Origin: Alphaproteobacteria bacterium
GTDB taxonomy: Bacteria; Pseudomonadota; Alphaproteobacteria; Acetobacterales; Acetobacteraceae
Length of the DNA: 64,000 bases
Direction of reading: 5' to 3'
Assembly: GCA_026400815.1 (NCBI GenBank)
Contig: JAPLOI010000034.1
Coordinates: 17,765 to 81,764, forward strand
The notes below the pieces were generated by a model. That model saw only the letters and a program-made list of their open reading frames with translations, was not told where the DNA came from and did no database searches. This document shows, piece after piece, positions 18,138 to 26,237 of this stretch. Position 1 is the first letter of the stretch, and the number at the start of each line of letters is the position of its first letter. A program made the translations under genes and the position numbers.

Positions 18138-18632
18138 ATGGTCGCGCGGTTCTTCTCGACCGATGGTGAGGTGATGGAGCCGCTCGATGATGCCGGCGAA
18201 CGCTGCCTCGTCGCTGTGGAGCGATCGGCGCTGGCGGTTCGGCACGCGGAGTTCGAGCGCTTTGAGGCCCAGCAGGTGCGGCTGCCTTCCCTGGATCGAA
18301 CCGCGGCGGACCCAGACAAGGGCTCACGGCGGGGCCGCGGGGCGCCGAAGAAATTCGACTTTGAGGGCGTGCTGTGCGCCATGATCGTTCTGGTCAACGC
18401 AGAGGGGGTGCCAGCGACGCAAGCCGAGATGATCAACAAGATGCGCGCCTGGTTCGAACAGCGGCTGGGGCCTGACAACGTGCCCTGTGACAGTTCCATC
18501 AAGCTGCGGGTGGTGCGGTTCTGGGACCACATCAAGCCGGACACGAAGAAGCCGTCCGCGCTGCAGGACATCCATGCCGCGGCGCGCGCGGACGGCGGTC
18601 GGCGTGAGAATGTGCGGGGGCGTCGTCCGTAA
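18138..18632 (+). CDS. Hypothetical protein associated with the recombinase cassette
   Basis: About 164 residues; not recognised. The best-supported part begins near 18330: RGRGAPKKFDFEGVLCAMIV, then GVPATQAEMINKMRAWFEQR and SSIKLRVVRFWDHIKPD. Proteins with a basic linker followed by this helical module often accompany recombinases and may bind DNA (inference). The start at 18138 is chosen for its AGGGAG five bases upstream; the frame is open to 18033. A minus-strand frame (18042-18245) overlaps the N-terminal part and might be the real gene there. Confidence 0.5.
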   Translation: MVARFFSTDGEVMEPLDDAGERCLVAVERSALAVRHAEFERFEAQQVRLPSLDRTAADPDKGSRRGRGAPKKFDFEGVLCAMIVLVNAEGVPATQAEMINKMRAWFEQRLGPDNVPCDSSIKLRVVRFWDHIKPDTKKPSALQDIHAAARADGGRRENVRGRRP

Positions 18633-18664
18633 AGAATGGGCAGGACAATGCGTGATGGAACACG

Positions 18665-18874
18665 ATGCCCCTGCCCATCCCCACCAGCCCAAACCAACAC
18701 CTCCCGCCCCATCTCCAGGAAGTCTGTGGCCTCCTGGCCCGCGGCCTGCTGCGGCTGCGCAGCCGCACCGCGGAGGAAACTGCACGTGACGCCGCGGACC
18801 GTGGAGAGCGGTTGCTACACTTCTCGGCCCCCCAGCGCGTGGATGCGAACCGGACCAACCGGAGAGTCGCATGA
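18665..18874 (+). CDS. Small recombinase-cassette protein
   Basis: 69 residues (LPPHLQEVCGLLARGLLRLR, TAEETARDAADRGE). Short proteins with a PPHLQEV..ILA.GL.RLR pattern are regularly found immediately upstream of DUF2924 and large serine recombinase genes in alphaproteobacteria. Its TGA overlaps the ATG of the DUF2924 gene (ATGA), so it is the first gene of a coupled four-gene set. Its function is unknown. Confidence 0.65.
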   Translation: MPLPIPTSPNQHLPPHLQEVCGLLARGLLRLRSRTAEETARDAADRGERLLHFSAPQRVDANRTNRRVA

Positions 18875-19380
18875 CGCGCACCATGAAGCCCAAGCCCGCC
18901 GCCGCAGCGGCATTCACCGCCCCCACCATCCCACCCGCCGACGTGCTGGGGCGACTGGCTGCCCTGAAAGCCGCCGCCACGCCGACGCTGAAGCAGCAGT
19001 GGCGGGAGCTGTTTGGCACCGAGCCGCCGCCCTACAACAGACGCTTCCTGGAGAGCCGGCTGGCATACCGGGTGCAGGAGCTCGCCTATGGCGGCCTGAA
19101 GCCTGAGACGCTGGCTAGGCTTGAGGCGCTGGGCGAGCAGTTCGACGGCGGCAAGGTAACCGTCCGCCGGATGCGCGGCGACGACAAGCCGATCGCCGGC
19201 ACTCAACTGATCCGCGAGTATCAGGGCGTCGAGCACATGGTAACCGTCACGCGCGCAGGGTACGACTACCAGGGCCGTCCCTACCAGTCGCTTTCCGCCA
19301 TCGCCCGCGCAATCACTGGCACGCGTTGGAACGGCCGCGTCTTCTTCGGGCTGCGGCCGAGCCGGAGTGCTGCGGCATGA
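18871..19380 (+). CDS. DUF2924 domain protein
   Basis: 169 residues with the characteristic DUF2924 sequence: LKQQWRELFGTEPPPYNRRF, LAYRVQELAYGGL, GTQLIREYQGVEHMVTVT, YQSLSAIARAITGTRWNG. The family is a constant companion of large serine recombinases on mobile elements. Its molecular role is not established, though its small size and basic residues suggest an accessory DNA-binding factor. It is coupled to both neighbours by ATGA overlaps. Confidence 0.9.
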   Translation: MTRTMKPKPAAAAAFTAPTIPPADVLGRLAALKAAATPTLKQQWRELFGTEPPPYNRRFLESRLAYRVQELAYGGLKPETLARLEALGEQFDGGKVTVRRMRGDDKPIAGTQLIREYQGVEHMVTVTRAGYDYQGRPYQSLSAIARAITGTRWNGRVFFGLRPSRSAAA

Positions 19381-20729
19381 AGCGCGAAGCGAAGCCGGCC
19401 GGCGCGATGCCGGCCACCGTGCGGAAGCTGCGCTGCGCGGTCTACACCCGCAAGTCGAGCGAGGAGGGGCTCGACATGGAGTTCAACTCGCTCGACGCCC
19501 AGCGCGAGGCCTGCGAGGCCTACATTGCCAGCCAGCGTGCCGAAGGCTGGGTGCTGGTGCGCGACCGCTACGACGATGGCGGCATCTCCGGCGGGACCCT
19601 GGAACGCCCCGGCCTGAAGCGCCTCGTCGTCGACATCGAGGAAGGTCTGATCGATTGTGTCATCGTATACAAGATTGATAGGCTAAGTCGCTCGCTGGTA
19701 GATTTCACCAAGCTGGTCGAAGTGTTCGACACGAACAGCGTGACATTTGTTTCAGTCACTCAATCCTTCAATACGACGACAAGCATGGGCCGGCTTACGC
19801 TGAACATCCTACTGAGCTTTGCGCAGTTTGAACGAGAACTTGCCGGCGAGCGAATCCGCGACAAGGTGGCGGCGTCGCGCAAGCGCGGCATGTGGATGGG
19901 GGGCTGGGCGCCCCTGGGCTACGACGTGCGCGAGCGTAAGCTGGTGGAGAACCCCACCGAGGCCGCGCTCGTGCGACGGATGTTCCAGGGCTTCGTGGAG
20001 ATGGAATCCTGCACCAAGCTGGTCAAGGTGCTGCGCACGCAGGGCGCCACCAACAAGCGGGGCAGGGTGCTGACGAAGAGCGACATCTACCGCATCCTCA
20101 GCAACCGCGTGTATCTCGGCGAGGCTGTGCACAAGGGCACGGCCTATCCCGGCGAGCACGACGCCATCGTCCCCCAGGCGCAGTGGGACGCGGTGCATGC
20201 CATCCTGCAGGTCAGCCCGCGGGTGCGGACCAACCGGGCCAGGAACACCACCGCGCCTCTGTTGATCGGGCTGATCTTCGACAGCGAGGGGCGCGCCATG
20301 TCGCCGAGCCACAGCCGCGGCAGGGGCGGGCAGATGTACCGCTACTATGTGAGCCAGGCGGTGCTGAAGGGCGGTGCGACCGAGCGGCCGGCGATCGCGC
20401 GCCTGCCAGCCGGGGAGATCGAAGCGGCGGTGCTTGCTCAGGTCCGCGCGCTTCTGCGCCAGCCCGAGATGGTGGTCGGCACTTGGCGCACGGCGCGGAC
20501 GGCAGCACCGGATGTGACCGAGCAGGAAGTGCTCCTGGCGCTGGAGCGGATCGAGCCACTGTGGGATGAGCTGTTTCCCGCTGAACGGGCGCGGATCGTC
20601 CGGCTGCTGGTGGACCGGGTCGATGTCCGGGTCGAGGGCGCCGCGGTGCGGCTTAGGTTGGACGGGCTGGGCAGCTTGGTTCGTGATCTAGCGGAGCGGA
20701 CGCTGGAAACCAGGAGGGTGGCGGCATGA
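19377..20729 (+). CDS. Large serine recombinase (resolvase/invertase family)
   Basis: About 450 residues. The N-terminal resolvase domain has the YTRKSS motif, whose first Ser (residue 27) should be the nucleophile that attacks DNA, followed by SLDAQREACEAYI, DDGGISGGTLERPGL, IVYKIDRLSRSL and FAQFERELAGERIRDKVA. A recombinase domain follows (MWMGGWAPLGYDV, LTKSDIYRILSNRVYLGE). The zinc-ribbon region usual in large serine recombinases looks reduced here (LIFDSEGRAMSPSH without a clear Cys pair). It is complete and probably active as an integrase or transposase; the att sites are not identified. The start ATG overlaps the DUF2924 stop. Confidence 0.92.
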   Translation: MKREAKPAGAMPATVRKLRCAVYTRKSSEEGLDMEFNSLDAQREACEAYIASQRAEGWVLVRDRYDDGGISGGTLERPGLKRLVVDIEEGLIDCVIVYKIDRLSRSLVDFTKLVEVFDTNSVTFVSVTQSFNTTTSMGRLTLNILLSFAQFERELAGERIRDKVAASRKRGMWMGGWAPLGYDVRERKLVENPTEAALVRRMFQGFVEMESCTKLVKVLRTQGATNKRGRVLTKSDIYRILSNRVYLGEAVHKGTAYPGEHDAIVPQAQWDAVHAILQVSPRVRTNRARNTTAPLLIGLIFDSEGRAMSPSHSRGRGGQMYRYYVSQAVLKGGATERPAIARLPAGEIEAAVLAQVRALLRQPEMVVGTWRTARTAAPDVTEQEVLLALERIEPLWDELFPAERARIVRLLVDRVDVRVEGAAVRLRLDGLGSLVRDLAERTLETRRVAA

Positions 20730-21178
20730 CGGAGGCGGCGCAGACCCTCACGGTGGTGATCCCGCTATCCGTGAAGCCGCGCGGCGGGCGGAAGGCGCTG
20801 GTCACGCCCGGCGTGCTGGCGCTGGAGCGCCGGCAGGACGTCACGCTCATTAAGGCGGTGGCGCGGGCGTTCCGGTGGCGGCGAATGCTGGAGGACGGCA
20901 GCTACAGCACCATCAAGGAGTTGGCGGCGGCGGAAAAGATCAACGCTTCCTACCTGTGCCGGGTGTTGCGACTGACGCTGCTGGCGCCGGACATCGTCGA
21001 GGCAATTCTGGATGGGCGGCAGCCGGAGGGGATGACGCTACCGGGGTTGATGGAGGGGGTGGCGGTTGAGTGGGAACTGCTGCGCCAGGATTTCGCCGGG
21101 CTCAACCCGCCCTCGGTCGACCCAGCAGAGCCTGGGAGCGACACAGGTGGGCATGCACGACGCGAACCAGTGATGTAG
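20726..21178 (+). CDS. Recombinase-cassette HTH protein
   Basis: 150 residues, coupled to the recombinase by ATGA. The middle part (YSTIKELAAAEKINASYLCR, VLRLTLLAPDIVEAILDGRQ, PEGMTLPGLMEGV) is a KorB/ParB-like helix-turn-helix arrangement often found directly behind serine recombinases of this cassette. It is probably a regulator or directionality factor (inference). A degraded copy of its C-terminal half lies at 22971-23135, on the far side of the next gene. Confidence 0.75.
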   Translation: MTEAAQTLTVVIPLSVKPRGGRKALVTPGVLALERRQDVTLIKAVARAFRWRRMLEDGSYSTIKELAAAEKINASYLCRVLRLTLLAPDIVEAILDGRQPEGMTLPGLMEGVAVEWELLRQDFAGLNPPSVDPAEPGSDTGGHARREPVM

Positions 21179-21232
21179 TTTTCGCCGTGTTGTGGCTGCT
21201 GCTGGTGCGGCCGACTGGACAAGGAACCCTTC

Positions 21233-22858
21233 ATGACCCCGCGCGGCGCGATCCTGCAGATTGCCAAGATGGTCGGCCAGGACATGGCGCGTGGCGCAGC
21301 CAGCCCCGGCGTATTGGCGGCGGGCCCGATGCTTGCGCAAACCGGCGCAACACCGGATCTGGTCGCTTGCCTGGTTGCCGAGGCCGGCAAGAAGCGACCT
21401 ACGGATCGGATCGTCGACGCCTGCTGCTTTCTGCTGGAGGGAGCACTCAACGATTTGCGTATCGCCGGCAATGGTGGGGACACTGAGGCACGTGCAGGGC
21501 TTGCAGAGGCCCGTCAAGCGGTTGAGACGGCGGTCGCGGTCAGCCCCCTTCCGCCCAAGGTGCTAATGCTGATCGCGCGGGCTGTCGCGCAAGCCGGTCT
21601 CGAACCAGGCGCCGCGCTCAAGGAAGCAACGCTTGCGGCTATGGAGGCTGGTTTCGCCGAGGATGTAACGTCGCAGCGCGGTGGCGGATTGAGTGATCAA
21701 CTGGCACCGCTGGCCGCGGCCCTCGGCAACGACCCATTTGCCGTCCATGCCGAAATCGCCGCCAGCGGCGCGGCCTTTCCGCCCGAACACCGCGCCGCCA
21801 TGGCCGCCGAACTCGCGGCATCCAGTATCGAGGCGGTGCAGGAAGCGGCGCTCGGTTTCCTGCTCGATGCCGATCCTGCCCCAGGCCTGGCGGTGCTGAA
21901 CGCTTTGAGGGCGCATGCACGGCGCCAGGTCGTGCCGAGCCGCGTCGTGGAGCGACTGGTCAGCCTGCGCCCCTGGCTCCCGCCGGCGCGCCAGCCGAAT
22001 CTGGATGCGGCCATCCGCGCCCTGCGCCCCAGAACGATCGCGCCGGTGGTCAGGAACGAGGGCGAGATCAAGGCGTTGCTCGCATCGCTCTGCGACGGGG
22101 CGGGCGCGCAAAGCCTCTTTGCCCTGCTGAAGCGCGGCCACCGCTTCGCCCTTGCCTCGGTTCTGATCAAGGCGGATGTCGGCGTGGCCGATGCCTGGGT
22201 GCGCGAGGACATGGCCAAGCGCGAAGCCGAGAGCCTCATCACCCGGATCACCGTCGAGACCGAGGCCGTCGGCGTGCCGATCAGCTTCGTCGCTAGACGT
22301 TTGTCCGATGCCCTGGCGACCAATCTGGCGCAGAACGTCCCGCCACCGTTCGGCCTGCTGCAAGTGACCGAGGCGCTCGGGCTCGGCCTGCTGCAGCCCG
22401 CCGCGCTGTCGGCCCTGGAACTCGCCGAAGACCTGCTCGCCAGCCTGGCGCCCGAGGAAACCGGGCCGATGGCAGCGCGGCAAGCCCATCTCGAGTCGGC
22501 GGAATGGCCGCAACTGTTTGGCACGATGGCGAGCTGGTTCGAAGCTGGCGAGGGCGTCGAGGCGTTGCTGCGCCCCATCCCGTCGCGTCGCCAGCGCGTT
22601 ACGGCAGTGCGCGAGCGCGTCCTGCCGGTCCGGCGCCCATATTGGGCCGAGCGATGCGCCTGGATGGCGGCCACGCTGAAGGGTGCCGGGTCCGAGGAGA
22701 GCGAAGAATGGGTGAACTTCGCCCTGGTGGCCCACGACCTCGCCAGCGGGGAGCCGTTGGGTGATATCCCCCTATTTGACGTTATTGCCGAGGCAACGGT
22801 CGACGCCTGCGCTGCGCTCTCATCGACGCGTCGACGGGAGGCGCCGAGACGCCGTTGA
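21233..22858 (+). CDS. Helical protein of unknown function (cassette cargo)
   Basis: 541 residues, not recognised. It is soluble, without signal peptide or membrane segments, and strongly alpha-helical, with repeated Ala/Leu-rich helical pairs suggestive of HEAT/ARM-like solenoids (for example LPPKVLMLIARAVAQAGLEP, VQEAALGFLLDADPAPGLAV). No catalytic motif was found. It starts 54 bp after the recombinase cassette and ends just before a degraded duplicate of the cassette's last gene, so it looks like cargo carried by the element. Codon use is as GC-rich as the host's. A role in defence or element maintenance is possible but nothing in the sequence shows it. Confidence 0.75.
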   Translation: MTPRGAILQIAKMVGQDMARGAASPGVLAAGPMLAQTGATPDLVACLVAEAGKKRPTDRIVDACCFLLEGALNDLRIAGNGGDTEARAGLAEARQAVETAVAVSPLPPKVLMLIARAVAQAGLEPGAALKEATLAAMEAGFAEDVTSQRGGGLSDQLAPLAAALGNDPFAVHAEIAASGAAFPPEHRAAMAAELAASSIEAVQEAALGFLLDADPAPGLAVLNALRAHARRQVVPSRVVERLVSLRPWLPPARQPNLDAAIRALRPRTIAPVVRNEGEIKALLASLCDGAGAQSLFALLKRGHRFALASVLIKADVGVADAWVREDMAKREAESLITRITVETEAVGVPISFVARRLSDALATNLAQNVPPPFGLLQVTEALGLGLLQPAALSALELAEDLLASLAPEETGPMAARQAHLESAEWPQLFGTMASWFEAGEGVEALLRPIPSRRQRVTAVRERVLPVRRPYWAERCAWMAATLKGAGSEESEEWVNFALVAHDLASGEPLGDIPLFDVIAEATVDACAALSSTRRREAPRRR

Positions 22859-22970
22859 GTGCTGTCGGTGGACGACCCTACCCGGTGCTGATGAGAAGGT
22901 AATTGCCCCGATTTTCAGGGGTTAGCAGTCGTTGTGGTGGTGGCGCATTCTGAAAATTGGGGGAGAGGGC

Positions 22971-23135
22971 GGTGCCATCAACGAATTGGCCGCCGAAAAA
23001 ATCAACGCATCCTCAGTGTCGCGGCTATTGAGGCTGACACTGCTGGCGCCGGACATGGTCAAGGCGATCCTGGATGGGCGGCAGCCGGAGGGGATAACGC
23101 TGCCGGGCTTGATGGACGGGGTGGAGGTGGGGTGG
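22971..23135 (+). pseudogene. Degraded copy of the recombinase-cassette HTH gene
   Basis: The plus strand encodes INELAAEKINASSVSRLLRL followed by TLLAPDMVKAILDGRQPEGI and TLPGLMDGVEV, matching the intact HTH protein (IKELAAAEKINASYLCRVLR and so on) with few changes and one codon deleted. The start is missing and the end runs into unrelated sequence. With the intact copy it brackets the 541-residue gene in direct orientation, so it marks either a second cassette lost by decay or a boundary of the captured segment. Confidence 0.75.
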
Positions 23136-23186
23136 TGCACAACGTCGCCCGCACCTTCCCCACCCGCTACAATGATCAATCGCTGA

Positions 23187-23505
23187 TCGAGAAGAACGGC
23201 GACCTTAGCCGTTTAGACGCTCGCGCTCGGGCCTCGACACCAACCTCCGGCGCGCCCGAAAGAGCAACTGCTTGTCCAGAAAGCCAGGCATATACACTTT
23301 GCCTTCGCCGCTGCCTGTTCGCACGCGATGCTGTCTGCGGATTCGCGCCCAGAGACCTACACCGCCCCGCTGCCGCCCCTTACACGTTGTTGCACGCCGA
23401 TGCTCAAGTATGTCTAACGCTCAAGTCACCACCCCAGCACGCACGACTTTCGGCGTCAGGGAAAAGGTGGATGAGCCCCCGACTGTCACGTTCAGAGAAA
23501 ACACC
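23187..23505. other. No supported gene
   Basis: About 320 bp between the degraded cassette gene and a phage-type open frame. Short open frames cross it in several phases but none has recognisable sequence; it is probably mobile-element debris. Confidence 0.4.
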
Positions 23506-23820
23506 CTATCGTGAGGCGGGAGAGCGTGCGACGGAATCCAAAATCATGGTCTCCATCTGTAGGGCGCGCCGCATATTGGCTTCATCGATCTTGAGGGTAA
23601 CGTAGACCTCGGCACCGATGTGGCAGCGGCTCACTTCTGTCACCCCCCGCAGTCGCCCAGTATCTGCTTTGGGCACACGAGCATCTCTCAGCAGCAAGGC
23701 ACGGGCCCTGATCCTAGCCTCCGCCGCCGCCAATGCTCGGCTCTCTTCAGCGTCCTGCAAGGCTTCCGCTGCTGATACTGCGGTGAACACACGAGATTGC
23801 CCACCGCCATCTACCGACAC
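23506..23820 (-). CDS. Small phage-type protein
   Basis: About 104 residues from a GTG at 23820. The first half is an Ala/Arg-rich helix (AAEALQDAEESRALAAAEAR, IRARALLLRD) and the second a compact domain (SRCHIGAEVYVTLKIDEANM). Not recognised. It follows directly the phage-type gene broken at 24226-24545; removing the IS256-derived insert would put the stop of that gene (DAFAVLAQ, TAG) 8 bp upstream of this GTG. This suggests an original phage gene pair on the minus strand. Confidence 0.45.
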   Translation of the reverse strand: MSVDGGGQSRVFTAVSAAEALQDAEESRALAAAEARIRARALLLRDARVPKADTGRLRGVTEVSRCHIGAEVYVTLKIDEANMRRALQMETMILDSVARSPASR

Positions 23821-23837
23821 ACCTACTGGGCCAGGAG

Positions 23838-24225
23838 GGGGTCGTGTCCCAGCCCGTGGTGTAGCAACGGCATGCTGAGCAGTGTCGACTGCTCGATCAG
23901 GCTGCCAAGGGCGGCAAGCTGACGTGGCGATCATCACCGAGTGTGGCGATGGTTTCCAGTGTCATGTATCGGGCGCGTTGGACGGCCCACTCGTCGTTCT
24001 GTTCGAGCAGCAGAGCCCTTCTCCAGCAGTGCGCGAAGGGCGATCTTGTCATCGGTCATCGTGGAGGTCCTTGGGTGAGAGTTGCGTCTCGCAGCCCAAC
24101 CCTACCCAGCACTGCCACGGTGACCACCGCCGTGGATAAGTCGCCCGCCTCCGCCAGACTCTCGGCGGTCGCTACGGCGGGCGACTTACCCACCGCTCCT
24201 ACACCACGCCCGGGGACACGACCCC
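23838..24225 (-). mobile_element. 388-bp internally deleted IS256-family derivative (MITE-like)
   Basis: The ends are 27-bp inverted repeats: GGGGTCGTGTCCC..CGTGGTGTAG at 23838 and its complement ending at 24225, with three mismatches. Inside, the minus strand keeps the transposase start (ATG at 24059, [16 protein letters not shown]) joined out of frame to the transposase end ([20 protein letters not shown], then [18 protein letters not shown] and a stop at 23897). Roughly 350 central codons are missing. A subterminal inverted repeat (24132-24149 with 24176-24193) lies near the left end. Flanks CCAGGAGG and CCAGGACC may be an 8-bp target duplication. It could move only if a full-length relative supplies transposase. 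Confidence 0.82.
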
Positions 24226-24545
24226 AGGACCGCGAAGGCATCGACGATCCAGGCAGCCTGATCGCCGACGCCGCCAGCATCCGGCCAATGGGCCACGCCA
24301 TGCTCGCCACGGCAGGCCGCCCACAGCCGGACAAACTCATGCCATTCGGGACCGATGGTCAGCCGTGGGTTGCCACCCGCCCATGGCTCGCCAGCCACCA
24401 GCCACTCCGAGCCATCGGCCGGCCTCAGCCCGCCATCGAAGGCATCGGGGTCTCGGGCGACGGCGAGCGCCCCTCGGAGTTTCCCTCCGCACGCCGCCCG
24501 ACCATCGCCAGCACATAGGCCCGCCAGCCCACCACCGACAGCTCA
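24226..24545 (-). pseudogene. Phage-type gene, frameshifted and broken at both ends by IS elements
   Basis: The minus strand reads AHELSVVGWRAYVLAMVGRR in one frame. After a frame change near 24480 it continues LAVARDPDAFDGGLRPADGS, then EWLVAGEPWAGGNPRLTIGP, EWHEFVRLWAACRG and GVGDQAAWIVDAFAVL. The second part is typical of a short protein found beside tail genes in prophages of this family of bacteria (recalled pattern, not verified). Its 5' end is cut by the truncated IS3 element. The IS256 derivative sits in its last codons. It is therefore dead. Confidence 0.6.
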
Positions 24546-25052
24546 TGCGCGGGCAAGCGCTTCTCCCACGGCCTCGAGGCAGAACTCCGCCTCCAGCGTG
24601 ATCGACAGCCGCCACGCCAGAACCCGCCGGCTGAACCAATCCACCACCGCCGCCAGGTAGACGAAGCCGCGCGCCATCGGAATGTAGGTGATGTCCATCG
24701 CCCAGACCTGGTTCGGCCTATCCACTACCAGCCCGCGCAGCAGATACGGGAAGATCATGTGCCCGGGTGCAGGTTTCGATGTGTTCGGCCGGCGGTACAG
24801 CGCCTCGATGCCCATCCGCCGCATCAGTGTGGCCAACGCCAGCCGCCCGATCACCACGCACTCGGCGCGCAGCAGGTCGCGCAGCATCCGGCTGCCGGCA
24901 AAGGGGTGTTCGAGATGCAGTGCATCGATCCGGCGCATGATCGCCAGCCGCGCCGGGGACACCGGGCGAGGCAGGTAGTATACGCTGCTCCGGCTCAATC
25001 GCAGCATCTTGGCCTGTTTTACAACACGCAGATCATGGGAGTGGTCGATCAT
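24546..25052 (-). pseudogene. IS3-family transposase OrfB, truncated
   Basis: It begins MIDHSHDLRVVKQAKMLRLS, has the HTH-21 region (PFAGSRMLRDLLRAE), and has the first two rve catalytic Asp segments (QVWAMDITYIPM; AAVVDWFSRRVLAWRL). It loses the frame after EAVGEALAR, before the DQGSQFTS region and the catalytic Glu. About 100 residues are missing, so it is inactive. Confidence 0.85.
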
Positions 25053-25360
25053 CGCTTTGCGCTCAGCAGGCCGGCCTTGCTGAGCGCGCCGGACAAAAAA
25101 TCCTTCTCCAGCGTCAGCTCCCCGATCTTCGCATGCAGCAGCTTCAGGTCGACCGCGGGCTTGGTGTCGGCAACCGCGGGGCCCGAACCGAAAACACCCG
25201 CCGCCCCTTCCTGCAACTGAGCCTTCCACGCCGTGATCTGGTGCGGGTGCACGTCAAACAGCTTGGCCAATTCAGCGAGCGTCTTGTCGCCCTTGAGCGC
25301 CGCCAGCGCCACTTTCGCCTTGCAAGCACGGCTGTGCGTCCGCCGTGTACGTTTCGTCAT
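25049..25360 (-). CDS. IS3-family transposase OrfA
   Basis: 103 residues: a basic N-terminus (MTKRTRRTHSRACKAK), a helix-turn-helix (TLAELAKLFDVHPHQITAWK) and a C-terminal leucine-zipper-like helix (LHAKIGELTLEKDFLSGALS). It binds the element's ends and is normally fused to OrfB by frameshifting. Here orfB begins at an ATG overlapping the orfA stop. Confidence 0.9.
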   Translation of the reverse strand: MTKRTRRTHSRACKAKVALAALKGDKTLAELAKLFDVHPHQITAWKAQLQEGAAGVFGSGPAVADTKPAVDLKLLHAKIGELTLEKDFLSGALSKAGLLSAKR

Positions 25361-25471
25361 GTTCGCTCTTGATCTGCGGCAATATCGCCGCTGTCAGGCA
25401 AGAAAGCCACTTATCGAACTGTCCGAATTTCCCGAGCCATCTCTCCCGGGGCGGTTCAATCGGAGAAATGT

Positions 25472-26131
25472 TCAGCCAAACCACCAAGAGTGAGGGTCAT
25501 GGATTGCCCTGTTATCGTTCAACGCAATGATTCCCTTGATTAGTCGTATCAAATACCAAAGGAAAGCTACCACTGGTACTATATAAAACAACGGAAGCAA
25601 CACCAGCGACAATACAGGCAGAACCATCGCAATGATAGCAAATGTGGCTATGCCGATGACGAACATTATGGCCCAAAAACCCAGATTCAACCAAAACGTC
25701 CAAATGAGAAAGGTGAGGTGTGACTGCGCAATCGCATTCGATGTTGGGCGCTTCACATAAGCAATCACTAGACCGATGATCGTGGTAAATGCGAACGAAA
25801 AAATTCCCGCGAGATAAAGCGCGTAAACAATAAAAATGAGTGTCTTTTCATCGATAGAAGCAGTGGAAGCATAGAATGCTGGTGCACCGGTCTGAAACGG
25901 CCGATGCGTTGATCCGAAACCTGCCGGTGGGAGAGGGGGAGAAGGTGCGGTTGCTCTGAATAGATGGGAAAACTCCGTCTCACCAAGAGTACGCCAAGTG
26001 GTTCCGAACGCTTCAGTCCAGGCCATGTGTCTCGCTTGTAGACGACCGCTCTGAATCATTTGCTGAACCTGAGCCGAGTTAAGCGGGCCCACTTGGTGGC
26101 CGGGTTGCTCAATCACATACCACTGAGCCAT
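25472..26131 (-). CDS. GYF_2 (DUF4339) domain membrane protein
   Basis: 219 residues from the ATG at 26131 (MAQWYVIEQPGHQVGPLNSA). The N-terminal 60 residues form a GYF_2/DUF4339 module (VGPLNSAQVQQMIQSGRLQA, MAWTEAFGTTWRTL), followed by a Pro-rich linker. Four hydrophobic segments resemble a DUF4870-type membrane domain (FIVYALYLAGIFSFAFTTII, IWTFWLNLGFWAIMFVIGIA, VLPLFYIVPVVAFLWYLIRL). The protein probably sits in the inner membrane with a cytoplasmic GYF module; its partner is unknown. The gene is clearly more AT-rich than its surroundings (codons such as ATA, AAT, TTT are frequent), which points to recent transfer. It is bounded by an IS3 and an IS5 remnant. Confidence 0.8.
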   Translation of the reverse strand: MAQWYVIEQPGHQVGPLNSAQVQQMIQSGRLQARHMAWTEAFGTTWRTLGETEFSHLFRATAPSPPLPPAGFGSTHRPFQTGAPAFYASTASIDEKTLIFIVYALYLAGIFSFAFTTIIGLVIAYVKRPTSNAIAQSHLTFLIWTFWLNLGFWAIMFVIGIATFAIIAMVLPVLSLVLLPLFYIVPVVAFLWYLIRLIKGIIALNDNRAIHDPHSWWFG

Positions 26132-26237
26132 CGTGCCATCTCCTACGCAATGCACTGCCCGAGGCACTACCATGCGGAAGTGTGCAGTGGATAAGCTTCT
26201 CATACAAGCGATCTGATCGTCAGTTAAGAACGCTCCT

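Larger units (their letters stand above)
24546..25458 (-). mobile_element. IS3-family element, 3' part missing
   Basis: The left end carries TGAACCGCCCCGGGAGA (25458 downward), a typical IS3-family terminus, placed 14 bp past the stop of the GYF-domain gene. orfA (25360-25049) is complete; orfB starts in an ATGA overlap but stops being transposase at about 24546, before the third catalytic residue. The right inverted repeat is therefore absent and the element cannot transpose alone. Confidence 0.8.

Noticed and set aside
18042..18245. 67-residue minus-strand frame upstream of the phage-type gene
   Set aside because: It contains a plausible helical segment (FAGIIERLHHLTIGREEPRD) but overlaps the better supported plus-strand gene; it is left unannotated, though it could be real.
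17461..24545. Complete prophage
   Set aside because: No terminase, portal, capsid, tail tape measure or lysis genes; only scattered small phage-type genes are present.
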